Positions 11,672-19,551 of a stretch of DNA of 64,000 bases are shown here, in pieces. A program made the translations under genes and the position numbers. The stretch covers positions 124,001 to 188,000 of the forward strand of contig NZ_WIPK01000002.1 of assembly GCF_012922555.1 (NCBI RefSeq), written 5' to 3'. Origin of the DNA: Paraclostridium dentum (GTDB taxonomy: Bacteria > Bacillota > Clostridia > Peptostreptococcales > Peptostreptococcaceae). The notes under the pieces are model-generated. The model made no database searches. It was not told where the DNA came from and saw only the letters and a list, made by a program, of their open reading frames with translations. Numbering within the stretch: position 1 is the stretch's first letter; every line of letters starts with the position of its first letter.

Positions 11672-11700
11672 TTGACTTTGAAAATTATTTTGAATACAAT
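11672..11700 (+). promoter_or_regulatory. SigA-type promoter of the UGA-containing symporter gene
   Basis: TTGACT at 11672-11677 and TACAAT at 11695-11700 are 17 bases apart. The predicted untranslated leader is about 40 bases. The intact promoter argues against a long-dead pseudogene downstream. Confidence 0.65.
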
Positions 11701-11748
11701 GTTCTTCGGGAGCGACAAATATACTCATATCAGGAAAGGGGTTTACAC

Positions 11749-13017
11749 ATGAAAGACTTTTTAAAAACGTATAAGTCTTCATTTGTGTTACTAGGTTGTA
11801 CAATAATTGGAGCCATAGTAGGACTTATACTAGGGCCAAAAGCTACAGTTCTTAAACCATTTGGAGATTTATTCATCAATTTAATCATGATGATAGTAGT
11901 CCCACTTGTGTTCTTCAGCGTTGCATCGGGGGTTGCAAACGTCAATAGCATGCAAAGATTCGGGAAAATAATGAAAAATGTAATTATTGTTTTCACATTA
12001 ACTACATTAGTAATGGCAGTCGTAGGTATTATAGGTACTATAATTTTCAATCCATCAAAAGGAATCGATATTCACTCAGTAAAAGAAATGATGGTTGCTC
12101 CAGATCAAGAAAAATTAGCATCAAAAGGAAATTTACTAACTCAAATAGTAAATTCAGTTACAGTTTCTGATTTTAGTGAATTGTTCTCAAGCGGTAACTT
12201 ATTACAATTAGTAGTATTTGCAGTACTAATAGGAAGTTCAATTGCCGTTTTAGGAGAAAAAGCAAAGACTATAAAGAACATACTTAATGAAGGAACAAAT
12301 GTAATATTAAATGTAGTAGGAATTATAATGAAGTTGGGGCCTATAGGTTTAGGATGTTATACAGCATCGATTATAGGTGAACTAGGTCAAGAAATAATAG
12401 CAGGTTACATAAGAGTATTTTTAACTTATTGTGTATTAGCTGCAATATACTTTGCAGTATGTTATACATTATATGCATACTTATCAGGTGGTAAAAAAGG
12501 AGTTAAGAAATTCTATGAAAACTCTATAAGTCCAATAGCTACAGCTCTTGCGACATCTTCAAGCTCTGCTTGTATACCATCTAACTTAGAAGCAAGTAAA
12601 AAAATAGGGGTACCAGATGATATAGCTGAAACAGTTATACCTTTAGGGATTAATATACATAAAGATGGTTCCGTATTATCCGTTATAGTAAAAGTTGCAT
12701 TTTTAACTGGCATACTAGGTGGAAATATGGCAGATCCATCGAACATATTAAACTTATTAGTTACAGTACTTGTTGTTGGAGTATTTATGGCTCCTGTAGC
12801 AGGTGGCTGACTTATAGGTGAGATGCTCGTGGTAAGCATCTTCGGATTCCCTGTTGAAGCAATTCCTTTATTAACAGTAATAACTACAATAACAGATATA
12901 CCTAACACTGTACTTAACACAACTGGAAATACAGTAAGTTCTATGCTAGTTGCAAGACTAGTTGAAGGTAAAAATTGGTTAAAAGAAGAAGTTGAAACTT
13001 TTAAAAAGGCAAGTTAA
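11749..13017 (+). CDS. DAACS symporter with in-frame UGA at codon 354 (candidate selenoprotein, otherwise interrupted gene)
   Basis: Reading through one in-frame TGA (12808-12810) gives a 422-residue SLC1-fold symporter, the normal family length. Before the TGA come TM1-TM6, HP1 (ATSSSSACIPSNLEASKK), TM7 (PLGINIHKDGSVL) and the first half of HP2 (FMAPVAGG). After it the same frame continues with LIGEMLVVSIFGFP and TM8 (TDIPNTVLNTTGNTVSSMLVARL), clearly coding. The TGA falls at the HP2 tip, the gate next to the substrate in this family. A hairpin with GU in its loop lies 19 bases downstream, as in bacterial SECIS elements. The promoter, ribosome site and terminator are intact. Two readings are possible: selenocysteine at residue 354, or a recent nonsense mutation (for example Trp TGG to TGA). 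If UGA is a stop, only 353 residues would be made, lacking half of HP2 and TM8. Selenium genes are not in this window. Confidence 0.7.
12808..12842 (+). promoter_or_regulatory. Candidate SECIS element after in-frame UGA
   Basis: Following UGA at 12808-12810, bases 12822-12827 (GATGCT) pair with 12835-12840 (AGCATC), extendable by an A-U and a G-U pair to eight pairs. The 7-base loop CGTGGTA has G and U at 12829-12830, with the G as the 19th base after the UGA. Known bacterial SECIS hairpins lie immediately 3' of the UGA with a conserved G(U) in the apical loop at roughly 16-37 bases. A short stem like this can arise by chance, so this is a candidate only. Confidence 0.5.
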
Positions 13018-13026
13018 CAGGGAAAA

Positions 13027-13058
13027 GTAGTAATCTTAGGTTAAGATTACTGCTTTTT
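13027..13058 (+). terminator. Intrinsic terminator after the second symporter
   Basis: A stem of about 9-10 bp (AGTAATCTTA with TAAGATTACT, 2-base loop) is followed by TGC and a seven-T run. Confidence 0.8.
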
Positions 13059-13159
13059 TTATTATACAAAAATTAATACTCTATTTTAGTATGAACAACT
13101 TTCAAGACTTAAACATAATATATAGTATTCTTTAAAATTATTATGAGGTGGGAGGGTTT

Positions 13160-13633
13160 ATGAGTAAATTTAATTTTATGATAGATGGAAAACATATAAC
13201 GAATGAAGAAGAACTTCATCAGTTTATACTAGATAAAATAAATTTTGATAAGGAAGAACTTGTATTAGATGATAGCTATAGGGGTAGAAAGAAAAAGAAA
13301 CCAGAATGCAAGCCTCATGGACCAAGACCTGTTTGTCTTAAATTAATGTTCCCGTATAAGGTTGAGGTTATGTGCGGTTGTAAGCAAATGATATTTGGAA
13401 TATTAGTAGATGAGCACGGCCACCCTGTAAAGAATCCTCTTATTGAATTTGAACTATCTGATTACAGCATAGGAAATCTTAGCTTTAGTCCAGCTCTTAG
13501 TTTTGGAGATGGGTGTTTTTGCACAACATTTGTAGGGGAAAGGGTAGGTTGCGGATTTTTAAAAATGTGTTGTAAGGGAACTGATTTAGATAGAGTTATA
13601 CCTGTAGAAGTTACCCCTAATTGTGGATGTTAG
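13160..13633 (+). CDS. Cysteine-rich protein of unknown function
   Basis: This 157-residue protein matches no family I recognise. The N-terminal 50 residues are charged (helix plus GRKKKKPECKPHGPRP). The rest looks all-beta and contains GILVDEHGHPVKNPLIEFEL, reminiscent of carboxypeptidase-regulatory/transthyretin-like strands. Cysteines occur in clusters: CGC (before KQMIFG), CFC, GCG, MCC and a C-terminal NCGC, suggesting metal binding or disulfide cross-linking. There is no signal peptide. A cross-linked spore-coat or exosporium protein is one guess, unproven. ATG at 13160 is chosen because GAGGTGGGAGG at 13145-13155 is well spaced; the in-frame GTG at 13148 lies inside that ribosome site. 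Confidence 0.7.
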   Translation: MSKFNFMIDGKHITNEEELHQFILDKINFDKEELVLDDSYRGRKKKKPECKPHGPRPVCLKLMFPYKVEVMCGCKQMIFGILVDEHGHPVKNPLIEFELSDYSIGNLSFSPALSFGDGCFCTTFVGERVGCGFLKMCCKGTDLDRVIPVEVTPNCGC

Positions 13634-13665
13634 AGAAGAGTACTTTTAAGCTCTTCTCTATTTTT
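13631..13665 (+). terminator. Intrinsic terminator after the Cys-rich gene
   Basis: The stem TAGAGAAGAG with CTCTTCTCTA has a 10-base loop and a T tail. Its first three bases are the stop codon of the gene. Confidence 0.85.
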
Positions 13666-13760
13666 AATTTAAATAGGACAAGCTAATTTAGATTCAAAAT
13701 TTAATTAAATCCATATTATTTTTAATTAAAATAGAGTATTATATAAAAAGAGGTGAAGAC

Positions 13761-14468
13761 ATGAAACAATATAAACATTTAATATTTGACTTAGATGATA
13801 CTTTATTAGACTTTCAAGATAACGAAAGAAACTCTTTAAAGGTTATTTTTAAAAAGTATAATATTCCTTTTGATGAAAAATCATTTAATCAGTATAAGTC
13901 TATAAATAGAGGATTTTGGAGTCAGATAGAACAAGGAACTATAGAAAAAGAAGAGGCACTAACTAAAAGATTCGAAGAATTTTTTGCTTTGTATGGATAT
14001 GATGTTAAAGGTGAAATAGTAGAAAAAGAATATCAAAATTGCTTAACTAAAGGGCATAAAACAATTCCTAAAGCTATGGAAACTTTAATGGAATTAAAAA
14101 ATAGAGGATACAAGATATTTGCAGGAACTAATGGTATAGGAAAGACTCAAAAACAAAGACTTAAAGATTCGAAAATGATGTATTTATTTGATGATATATT
14201 TATTTCAGAAGAAATGGGAGTTGAAAAGCCAAATTCTAAGTTTTTCGAAATAATTTTTAATAAGTACGATTTTATGAAAAAAGAAGATACTCTTATGATA
14301 GGAGATAGTTTAGCTTCTGATATAAAGGGTTCTAATAATTTTGGTATTGACTGTGTATGGTTTGATCCTTTAGATAAAAAATCTAACGACATAAAACCTA
14401 CATACGAAATTTCTGATATATCTGAACTATTATCAATGTTAAATAAAGAAGCTAGTTTAGCTGTTTAA
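13761..14468 (+). CDS. HAD-family phosphatase, YjjG/YfnB type (noncanonical nucleotidase)
   Basis: The protein has 235 residues. HAD motif I FDLDDTLLDF has the nucleophile D10 and acid/base D12. A helical cap follows, then motif II (AGTNG), the motif III lysine in GVEKPNSKFFE, and motif IV (LMIGDSLASDIKGS). Motif I wording and length match the YjjG/YfnB group of nucleoside 5'-monophosphatases, which can remove noncanonical pyrimidine nucleotides; a broader small-phosphate substrate range cannot be excluded. ATG at 13761 follows AGAGGTG. It is monocistronic, flanked by terminators. Confidence 0.85.
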   Translation: MKQYKHLIFDLDDTLLDFQDNERNSLKVIFKKYNIPFDEKSFNQYKSINRGFWSQIEQGTIEKEEALTKRFEEFFALYGYDVKGEIVEKEYQNCLTKGHKTIPKAMETLMELKNRGYKIFAGTNGIGKTQKQRLKDSKMMYLFDDIFISEEMGVEKPNSKFFEIIFNKYDFMKKEDTLMIGDSLASDIKGSNNFGIDCVWFDPLDKKSNDIKPTYEISDISELLSMLNKEASLAV

Positions 14469-14508
14469 TATTATAAGTAAAAATTTTAATGTTAAAATTT
14501 AAAATACA

Positions 14509-14549
14509 ATAAAAAACGGTATAGGAGAAATCCTGTGCCGTTTTTTATT
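14509..14549 (+). terminator. Intrinsic terminator after the HAD gene
   Basis: A long stem (AATAAAAAACGG-type arms, one internal mismatch) with a GAAA loop and a T tail. Confidence 0.85.
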
Positions 14550-14605
14550 CACTAATCAAAGTTTTTATGCATAGTATACAGCAAAATGTTTTTTAGGAGG
14601 AGTAT

Positions 14606-15520
14606 ATGATAAACGATCAAAAGTATGTTATTTTATCGCTTGAGGTACATTTATTTTTTGCAAGAATAATGAAAGAACATTCACTTTTTTTAGAGGCTGG
14701 ATTTACACCCAAAAACTCGGATTTAGCAAATAGTGCAGAACATTACAAAAAAGAGTTTGAAAAATTATTATCATATGCAATAAGCGCTAGCAATGGGATA
14801 ATTAGACCTGAGGTTTTAAAATCTGGAGAAATCATTACCGATTACACATTGGGGACAGAACAAAAAACACAAAACTTAACAGGAATAGAAATAAATCAAA
14901 ATATAACCATGTTAGAGTCTAGATTGCGTAGTGGAAATAATCCACAGGTAAGTACTAAATTAATAAATTATGTAAGTGAACTTAATGCAAATGCAAAAAA
15001 AATTATTAAGGGGCTTATTAATTTTAAACAAACAGTATTAGACGGAGTATTATCTTGTAACTTATTTACAACTAATTATCCATTACTTATTGAACATATA
15101 ATTCGTGAAGCAAAATTATATCTGTCGTTAATAGAGGATCTTGATAATAGGGTTGATATTGATTCTAAAGATGCTAAAGAAACGGAGTTATTCTGGGATC
15201 AAATAATGATGGAACATGCACTATTTATTAGAGGATTACTTGATCCTTCTGAAAATAAATTGATTGAAACAGCAGATGAATTTGCAGATGATTTTAATAA
15301 ACTTATAAAAGAGGCAAAAGCAATGACCGATGTTACAATAAAAAGCACTATAGATGAAACTTTAAATCAAACTATTGACCTTAAGAATTTTAAACAAGCA
15401 GGAACAGAAGGAATTGCTAGCTGTAAAATAAAATCTATAATACTACCACTTCTTGGAGACCACGTATTAAGAGAAGCTAATCATTATATAAGGTTATTAG
15501 AAAGTTATAAGTCAATGTAA
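14606..15520 (+). CDS. DUF2935 family protein (duplicated helical-bundle, likely metal-binding)
   Basis: This 304-residue, mostly helical protein is built from two similar halves. Each half has an E/H-rich pair of helices: FFARIMKEHSLFLEAGF with EHIIREAKLYLSLIED, and FWDQIMMEHALFIRGLLD with DHVLREANHYIRLLES. The repeated EH...E and E/DHxxREA patterns resemble ferritin-like carboxylate/His metal sites. This is the DUF2935 pattern known from Bacillus and Clostridium; the function is not established. ATG at 14606 follows AGGAGG. It is monocistronic with no informative neighbours. Confidence 0.8.
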   Translation: MINDQKYVILSLEVHLFFARIMKEHSLFLEAGFTPKNSDLANSAEHYKKEFEKLLSYAISASNGIIRPEVLKSGEIITDYTLGTEQKTQNLTGIEINQNITMLESRLRSGNNPQVSTKLINYVSELNANAKKIIKGLINFKQTVLDGVLSCNLFTTNYPLLIEHIIREAKLYLSLIEDLDNRVDIDSKDAKETELFWDQIMMEHALFIRGLLDPSENKLIETADEFADDFNKLIKEAKAMTDVTIKSTIDETLNQTIDLKNFKQAGTEGIASCKIKSIILPLLGDHVLREANHYIRLLESYKSM

Positions 15521-15555
15521 TTACAGATAATACATTTTTATTTTTTACACAATAT

Positions 15556-15616
15556 AAATTTCAATCTAAAAATGGACTCTATTTAATAGAGTTCATTTTT
15601 AGATTGAAATTTATTT
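15556..15616 (+). terminator. Long hairpin terminator after DUF2935 gene
   Basis: The arms (15556-15581 and 15587-15612) are almost perfectly complementary over about 26 bases. The end is AT-rich rather than a clean T run. It is unusually long for a terminator. Confidence 0.7.
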
Positions 15617-15740
15617 ACAAAGTTTACTAAATATATTATTATTTAGAAATAATATAAAAATATTGTATAATATATCAGATAGATAAAATAAAAATAGGTA
15701 TAAAATATATATTGAAATGATTTAGAAATGAGGTGATATT

Positions 15741-15980
15741 ATGACTTATGAAATACAAGAGAAAAGACCATACAGACATTTTAAAGGAAACTTATATTAT
15801 GTACATAGTATAGTGAAACATTCAGAAACGGGAGAGGAATTAGTATCATATCAAATGCTTTATCCTCCTTATGATATGTATGTTAGACCACTTAAAATGT
15901 TTCAAGAGAAGGTAGAAGAAGGAAGAGAAGATAATATAACTAATCAAATTTATAGATTTGAACTATATACAGGAAAATAA
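15741..15980 (+). CDS. DUF1653 small protein
   Basis: This 79-residue protein contains RPYRHFKGNLYYVHSIVKHSE and LYPPYDMYVRPLKMF, the hallmark of DUF1653, a small SH3-like beta-barrel family common in bacteria and of unknown biochemical role. ATG at 15741 follows GAGGTGAT. It is followed after 15 bases by the PC4-like gene, so the two are probably cotranscribed. Confidence 0.85.
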   Translation: MTYEIQEKRPYRHFKGNLYYVHSIVKHSETGEELVSYQMLYPPYDMYVRPLKMFQEKVEEGREDNITNQIYRFELYTGK

Positions 15981-15995
15981 TTAAGAGGTGATGAT

Positions 15996-16217
15996 ATGGC
16001 AGGTATAAAATTTGATATACAAGAAAACTTTGGTGTTATTTCGGAATCTTCAAATGGATGGACAAAAGAATTAAATTTAGTAAGTTGGAATGATAGACCA
16101 CCTAAATTTGATATAAGAGATTGGGATTCAAATCATGATAAAATGGGAAAAGGGTTAACTTTAAGTACAGATGAATTAAGAGAACTTAAAAGAATTCTTA
16201 ATGATATAGACTTATAA
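15996..16217 (+). CDS. YdbC/PC4-like single-stranded DNA-binding protein
   Basis: The protein has 73 residues. FDIQENFGVISESSNGWTKELNL and KFDIRDW followed by MGKGLTLSTDELRELKRIL match the bacterial PC4-like YdbC fold (four-stranded sheet plus helix, dimeric), which binds single-stranded DNA or RNA in Lactococcus YdbC. It may act in transcription or repair; the precise role is unknown. ATG at 15996 follows AGAGGTGATG. Confidence 0.82.
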   Translation: MAGIKFDIQENFGVISESSNGWTKELNLVSWNDRPPKFDIRDWDSNHDKMGKGLTLSTDELRELKRILNDIDL

Positions 16218-16239
16218 AATTTAATAATTATATTTTATG

Positions 16240-16290
16240 TACCCTATATATCAAACATTGATAAAAATGTTTGTTTATATAGGGTATTTT
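16240..16290 (+). terminator. Intrinsic terminator after the YdbC-like gene
   Basis: A two-part stem (TACCCTATATA with TATATAGGGTA, and inside it AAACAT with ATGTTT) is followed by a T-rich tail. Confidence 0.85.
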
Positions 16291-16531
16291 TATGCAAAAA
16301 AAACTATGAAATTTTCAAAACTAAAATTAGCTAAAGATAAGTAAAATTAATGGATGCATAGATAATCATTAAAAAAATAAATAATAAGTATGAAAAACTT
16401 GAATTAGTAAAATTGATTAAAACTGTGTAAAATCAATACTTGAGAGGTATATATATGTATGTAATTAAAAATTAAATCAGACTTAAAAAAATAATTTATA
16501 AATACAAAATATCATAATAGAGGGTGGTTAA
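16291..16531. other. AT-rich intergenic stretch without a recognisable gene
   Basis: Between the terminator at 16290 and the TDT transporter start I find no open frame longer than a few codons, no tRNA and no clear riboswitch. It must hold the promoter of the transporter gene, but no box pair stands out from the AT-rich background. Confidence 0.5.
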
Positions 16532-17545
16532 ATGAATAAATATATAAATAAACTTGAGAACATGCACATAGGTATAAGTGGAACGTGCTTAGCATTTATA
16601 ACACTTAGTAATAGTTGGCAAATTAAAGATATCGGATATTTAAAACCAATTGCTATATCTATAGCATTAGGAATGCTTACTCTTATGATTATAAGATTAA
16701 TAAAATTTCCAAAAGTAATGTATAAAGAATTAAAAGACCCAGTTGTAGGAACATTTTACCCAACTCTTGGGATGGTAACTTGGTTAGTTTCAGGATACTT
16801 CTATCCTAAGTTTCCAACCGTATGTAGTACATTATGGATAGGGGCAGCTATATATCATTATGCAATAATTATTTTTTATACAGTAATAAGAATTAAAGAA
16901 AAGAAATTTAGCAATATAATGCCAACTTGTTTTATCGTATATACAGGTATGATAACAGGTAGTGTTGCTAGTAAAGGTATGGGAGGTATAATACCTGAAA
17001 TAGCTCAGTTCATGTTAATGTTTGGATTTGTATTCTACACAATACTTTTACCAGTAGTTCTTTATATAGTATTTAAAAGCGAGATACTAGATGATAAAAA
17101 ATTACCTACTGTTGGTATAGTTTGTTCACCTGCGCCACTTGGAGTAGTAGGTATATTAACAATAGATCCAAATCCTAATATATATATGTTAACTTGGTTA
17201 ATAGTAACAGGATTAATTCTTTTAGTAGTTGTATATGGATATATACTAAAATTATTTAAAGAAGGATTTAAACCGACATATGCATCATTTACATTCCCAT
17301 TAGCAATAGCTACTTTAGCGGCTTATAAGTTAGCTGTATACTTTACATCTATAGGACATGCAAAATTAGGAGAAATATTTAATTTATTAGGTAATATAGA
17401 AATATTTATAGCAACATATGTAGTATTCTTTATATTATTAAACTTCTTAAATATGTTCTTTAAAGCAATAAACCCAAGAGTTGGAGAGTACTTAGAAAAA
17501 GAAGAAGAGTTAATAGGTGGGACTCTTTACTCTCATGAAAAATAA
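16532..17545 (+). CDS. TDT-family transporter (TehA/SLAC1-like)
   Basis: This 337-residue membrane protein has about ten hydrophobic helices and the TDT layout: a short N-terminus, ISGTCLAFITLSNSW in TM1, FYPTLGMVTWLVSGYF, and repeated pairs of helices. The family includes TehA (anion channel, tellurite resistance), Mae1 (malate) and SLAC1. The substrate is unknown: dicarboxylate, small anion or sulfite are family options. ATG at 16532 follows GAGGGTGG. A terminator follows. Confidence 0.82.
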   Translation: MNKYINKLENMHIGISGTCLAFITLSNSWQIKDIGYLKPIAISIALGMLTLMIIRLIKFPKVMYKELKDPVVGTFYPTLGMVTWLVSGYFYPKFPTVCSTLWIGAAIYHYAIIIFYTVIRIKEKKFSNIMPTCFIVYTGMITGSVASKGMGGIIPEIAQFMLMFGFVFYTILLPVVLYIVFKSEILDDKKLPTVGIVCSPAPLGVVGILTIDPNPNIYMLTWLIVTGLILLVVVYGYILKLFKEGFKPTYASFTFPLAIATLAAYKLAVYFTSIGHAKLGEIFNLLGNIEIFIATYVVFFILLNFLNMFFKAINPRVGEYLEKEEELIGGTLYSHEK

Positions 17546-17573
17546 GTATATAAAAATTTAAAAGCATATCCAA

Positions 17574-17608
17574 CAAGGGAGTAATATTTTATTACTCCCT
17601 TGTTTTAT
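17574..17608 (+). terminator. Intrinsic terminator after the TDT transporter
   Basis: A perfect 12-bp stem (CAAGGGAGTAAT with ATTACTCCCTTG) with a 5-base loop and T-rich tail. Confidence 0.9.
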
Positions 17609-17742
17609 TTATTCAAAAATAAATTGTATAATAAACATGAAGTTATAAATGTTTAACTTATATTACATTAGACCAAAATTAAAAACATATAGCTTTTTAA
17701 TTAAACACTGAATAAACGTAGTTAAAAGAATAGGAGACAACA

Positions 17743-18441
17743 ATGAAAGTTTTATTAATAGAAGATGATGAAAAGTTAAAAGAATATATTAGTGAATACT
17801 TAGAAGTTTATGGCTATAGGGTTACTAAGATAGATAATTTTGATAACGTTATGGAAACAGTTAAAGAGGCTAAACCAGATCTTATAATACTAGATATTAA
17901 TTTACCAAAATTTGACGGATTTTATTTTTTAAAGTGTATTAGAAATAAATATAAAACACCAGTTCTAATACTTTCTGCCAGAAGTGATGAAGGTGAACAA
18001 ATAAGAGGAATGGAACTAGGGGCTGATGATTATGTAACAAAACCATTTGCGATAGGTATACTTATTGCTAAAATAAATGCTTTATTAAGAAGAACTAATG
18101 AATACATCAGCACAGAAAATGAAACCAAAGGATTAAGTGAAAGTAATAAAAGTGAATTAGATTTAGTTCATGAAGGAATGAAGTTAAAATACAAAGGTCA
18201 AATTATTGAACTAACAAAAAATGAGTATGGAATTTTAAATTTACTTTTTAGCAATGTTGGAAAAGTGGTTACAAGAGAAGAAATACTAGAAGAATTATGG
18301 GATGATATGACTTTTGTTGATGATAATACATTAACTGTTAATATGACAAGAGTTAAAAAGAAACTAAGTGAATTAGGAATAAACAATGTCATTATAACAA
18401 AAAGGGGAGTAGGATATGTCTTTAATGGAATTGATAATTAA
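17743..18441 (+). CDS. OmpR-family response regulator of a Bce-type module
   Basis: The protein has 232 residues. The receiver domain (1-118) has the acidic pocket EDD (residues 7-9), phosphoacceptor D51 (LIILDINLP), a Ser in LILSARS and the Lys in YVTKPF. The C-terminal winged helix (about 140-232) has ITKRGVGYVFNG. With the next three genes it forms a BceRS-BceAB-like set, which senses and detoxifies cell-wall-active peptides such as bacitracin or lantibiotics. The expected target is the downstream ABC operon, where tandem repeats are found at 19443-19460. It overlaps the kinase gene by 26 bases. Confidence 0.92.
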   Translation: MKVLLIEDDEKLKEYISEYLEVYGYRVTKIDNFDNVMETVKEAKPDLIILDINLPKFDGFYFLKCIRNKYKTPVLILSARSDEGEQIRGMELGADDYVTKPFAIGILIAKINALLRRTNEYISTENETKGLSESNKSELDLVHEGMKLKYKGQIIELTKNEYGILNLLFSNVGKVVTREEILEELWDDMTFVDDNTLTVNMTRVKKKLSELGINNVIITKRGVGYVFNGIDN

Positions 18442-19420
18442 AGTTGCGAAAGTTAAATTTAGAGATTTAACTGCATTTACAATAAACACTCTAATAATAC
18501 TATTATTTTATTTTTTATTTTTCAAAGATAGTGAAATAGTATATCCATTAATGTTAAGTGGTTTTATAATGGCAGTTTATTTTATTATCGAGGTTGTAAA
18601 ATATAGGGAATTTTCAGAAAGATTAAATGATAGCAAAAAAAGTCCTAACTATAAAGTATCAGATTTAAGTGCTAATGAGGAGGAAGTACTAAATACAATT
18701 AGTGAAATTCATAGTGATTACATTAAACAAATATATGGTCTAAATCAACAAATAAGTGATAGAAATATCTTGTTTTCGCAGTGGATTCATAATATGAAAA
18801 CATCGGTGACTGTAATAGGTTTAGCGTGCGAAAAAAGTAGTTTAAGTATAGATTTTAAAAGTTGTATTAATGATATTGAAGATGAAAATAATATTCTTAA
18901 AAAAAATTTAGAAGAATGTTTAAATATTTTAAGAGTAGATGATTTTTCAAGAGATTATATAATAAATTCTTGCAATCTTAATGAATTAGTTAATATCGTA
19001 GTTAATTCTAAAAAAAGAGATTTTATATACAAAGGGGTATATCCTAAGGTAAATATAGATAAAGATATTTATGTTTATACTGACAGGAAATGGTTTGAAT
19101 ATATGTTGGGACAAATAATATCTAATTCTATAAAGTATTCTAATGATAAAGTAGAGATATCAGCTAAAAATAATATTAATAATACAATAGAATTATTAAT
19201 TAAAGATAACGGAATTGGAATATCTAAAGAGGATTTACCAAGAGTATTTGACCCATTTTTTACAGGGTCAAATGGAAGAAGAGAAAGATCAGCAACTGGG
19301 ATTGGGCTTTATATGGTAAAGATAATATCTAAAAAACTTGGACATAGTATTGAAATAGAATCAGAGTTTGAATATGGTACAAGTGTCAAAATTACATTTA
19401 AAAGTGAAGAAATTATTTAA
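18416..19420 (+). CDS. Intramembrane-sensing histidine kinase (BceS type)
   Basis: The protein has 334 residues. Two N-terminal membrane helices (about 20-36 and 43-62) are joined by only a few residues, so there is no extracellular sensor domain. The H box is WIHNMKTSV with H125, matching the BceS pattern. N box IISNSIKYSND, G1 DNGIGI and G2 GTSVKI (from ATGIGLYMVK onward) form the ATPase domain. Such kinases sense peptide stress through their partner ABC permease. ATG at 18416 lies inside the regulator gene after GGGGAG; a second ATG at 18425 is possible. Confidence 0.92.
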   Translation: MSLMELIIKVAKVKFRDLTAFTINTLIILLFYFLFFKDSEIVYPLMLSGFIMAVYFIIEVVKYREFSERLNDSKKSPNYKVSDLSANEEEVLNTISEIHSDYIKQIYGLNQQISDRNILFSQWIHNMKTSVTVIGLACEKSSLSIDFKSCINDIEDENNILKKNLEECLNILRVDDFSRDYIINSCNLNELVNIVVNSKKRDFIYKGVYPKVNIDKDIYVYTDRKWFEYMLGQIISNSIKYSNDKVEISAKNNINNTIELLIKDNGIGISKEDLPRVFDPFFTGSNGRRERSATGIGLYMVKIISKKLGHSIEIESEFEYGTSVKITFKSEEII

Positions 19421-19442
19421 ATTAATTTTACACTTTTAAAGA

Positions 19443-19460
19443 TGTAAGGTTTTGTAAGGT
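19443..19460 (+). promoter_or_regulatory. Tandem TGTAAGGT repeat, putative response-regulator operator
   Basis: TGTAAGGT occurs at 19443-19450 and again at 19453-19460, a 10-base period as expected for OmpR-type regulators binding head to tail on one DNA face. It lies 17 bases upstream of the predicted -35 of the ABC transporter genes. This is inference from pattern and position. Confidence 0.5.
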
Positions 19461-19477
19461 AAATCGATTAGAGAAAT

Positions 19478-19507
19478 TTGAACTTAGCTCTATACTAATA
19501 TTATAAA
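19478..19507 (+). promoter_or_regulatory. SigA-type promoter of the Bce-type ABC transporter operon
   Basis: TTGAAC at 19478-19483 and TATAAA at 19502-19507 (18-base spacer; TTATAA gives 17). The leader to the ABC gene start is about 40 bases. Confidence 0.55.
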
Positions 19508-19551
19508 GTTTTAGAAAAATATAATATTTAGAAAAGAGAGGTATACAAAAT

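Noticed and set aside
11749-12810. Treating the second symporter as a plain 353-residue protein ending at the TGA
   Set aside because: It would lack half of HP2 and TM8, and the same frame continues with clear family sequence. I report the full reading, with pseudogene as the stated alternative.
15556-15616. The long palindrome after the DUF2935 gene as a mobile element
   Set aside because: It occurs once, has no flanking duplication, and its place right after a stop codon fits a terminator.
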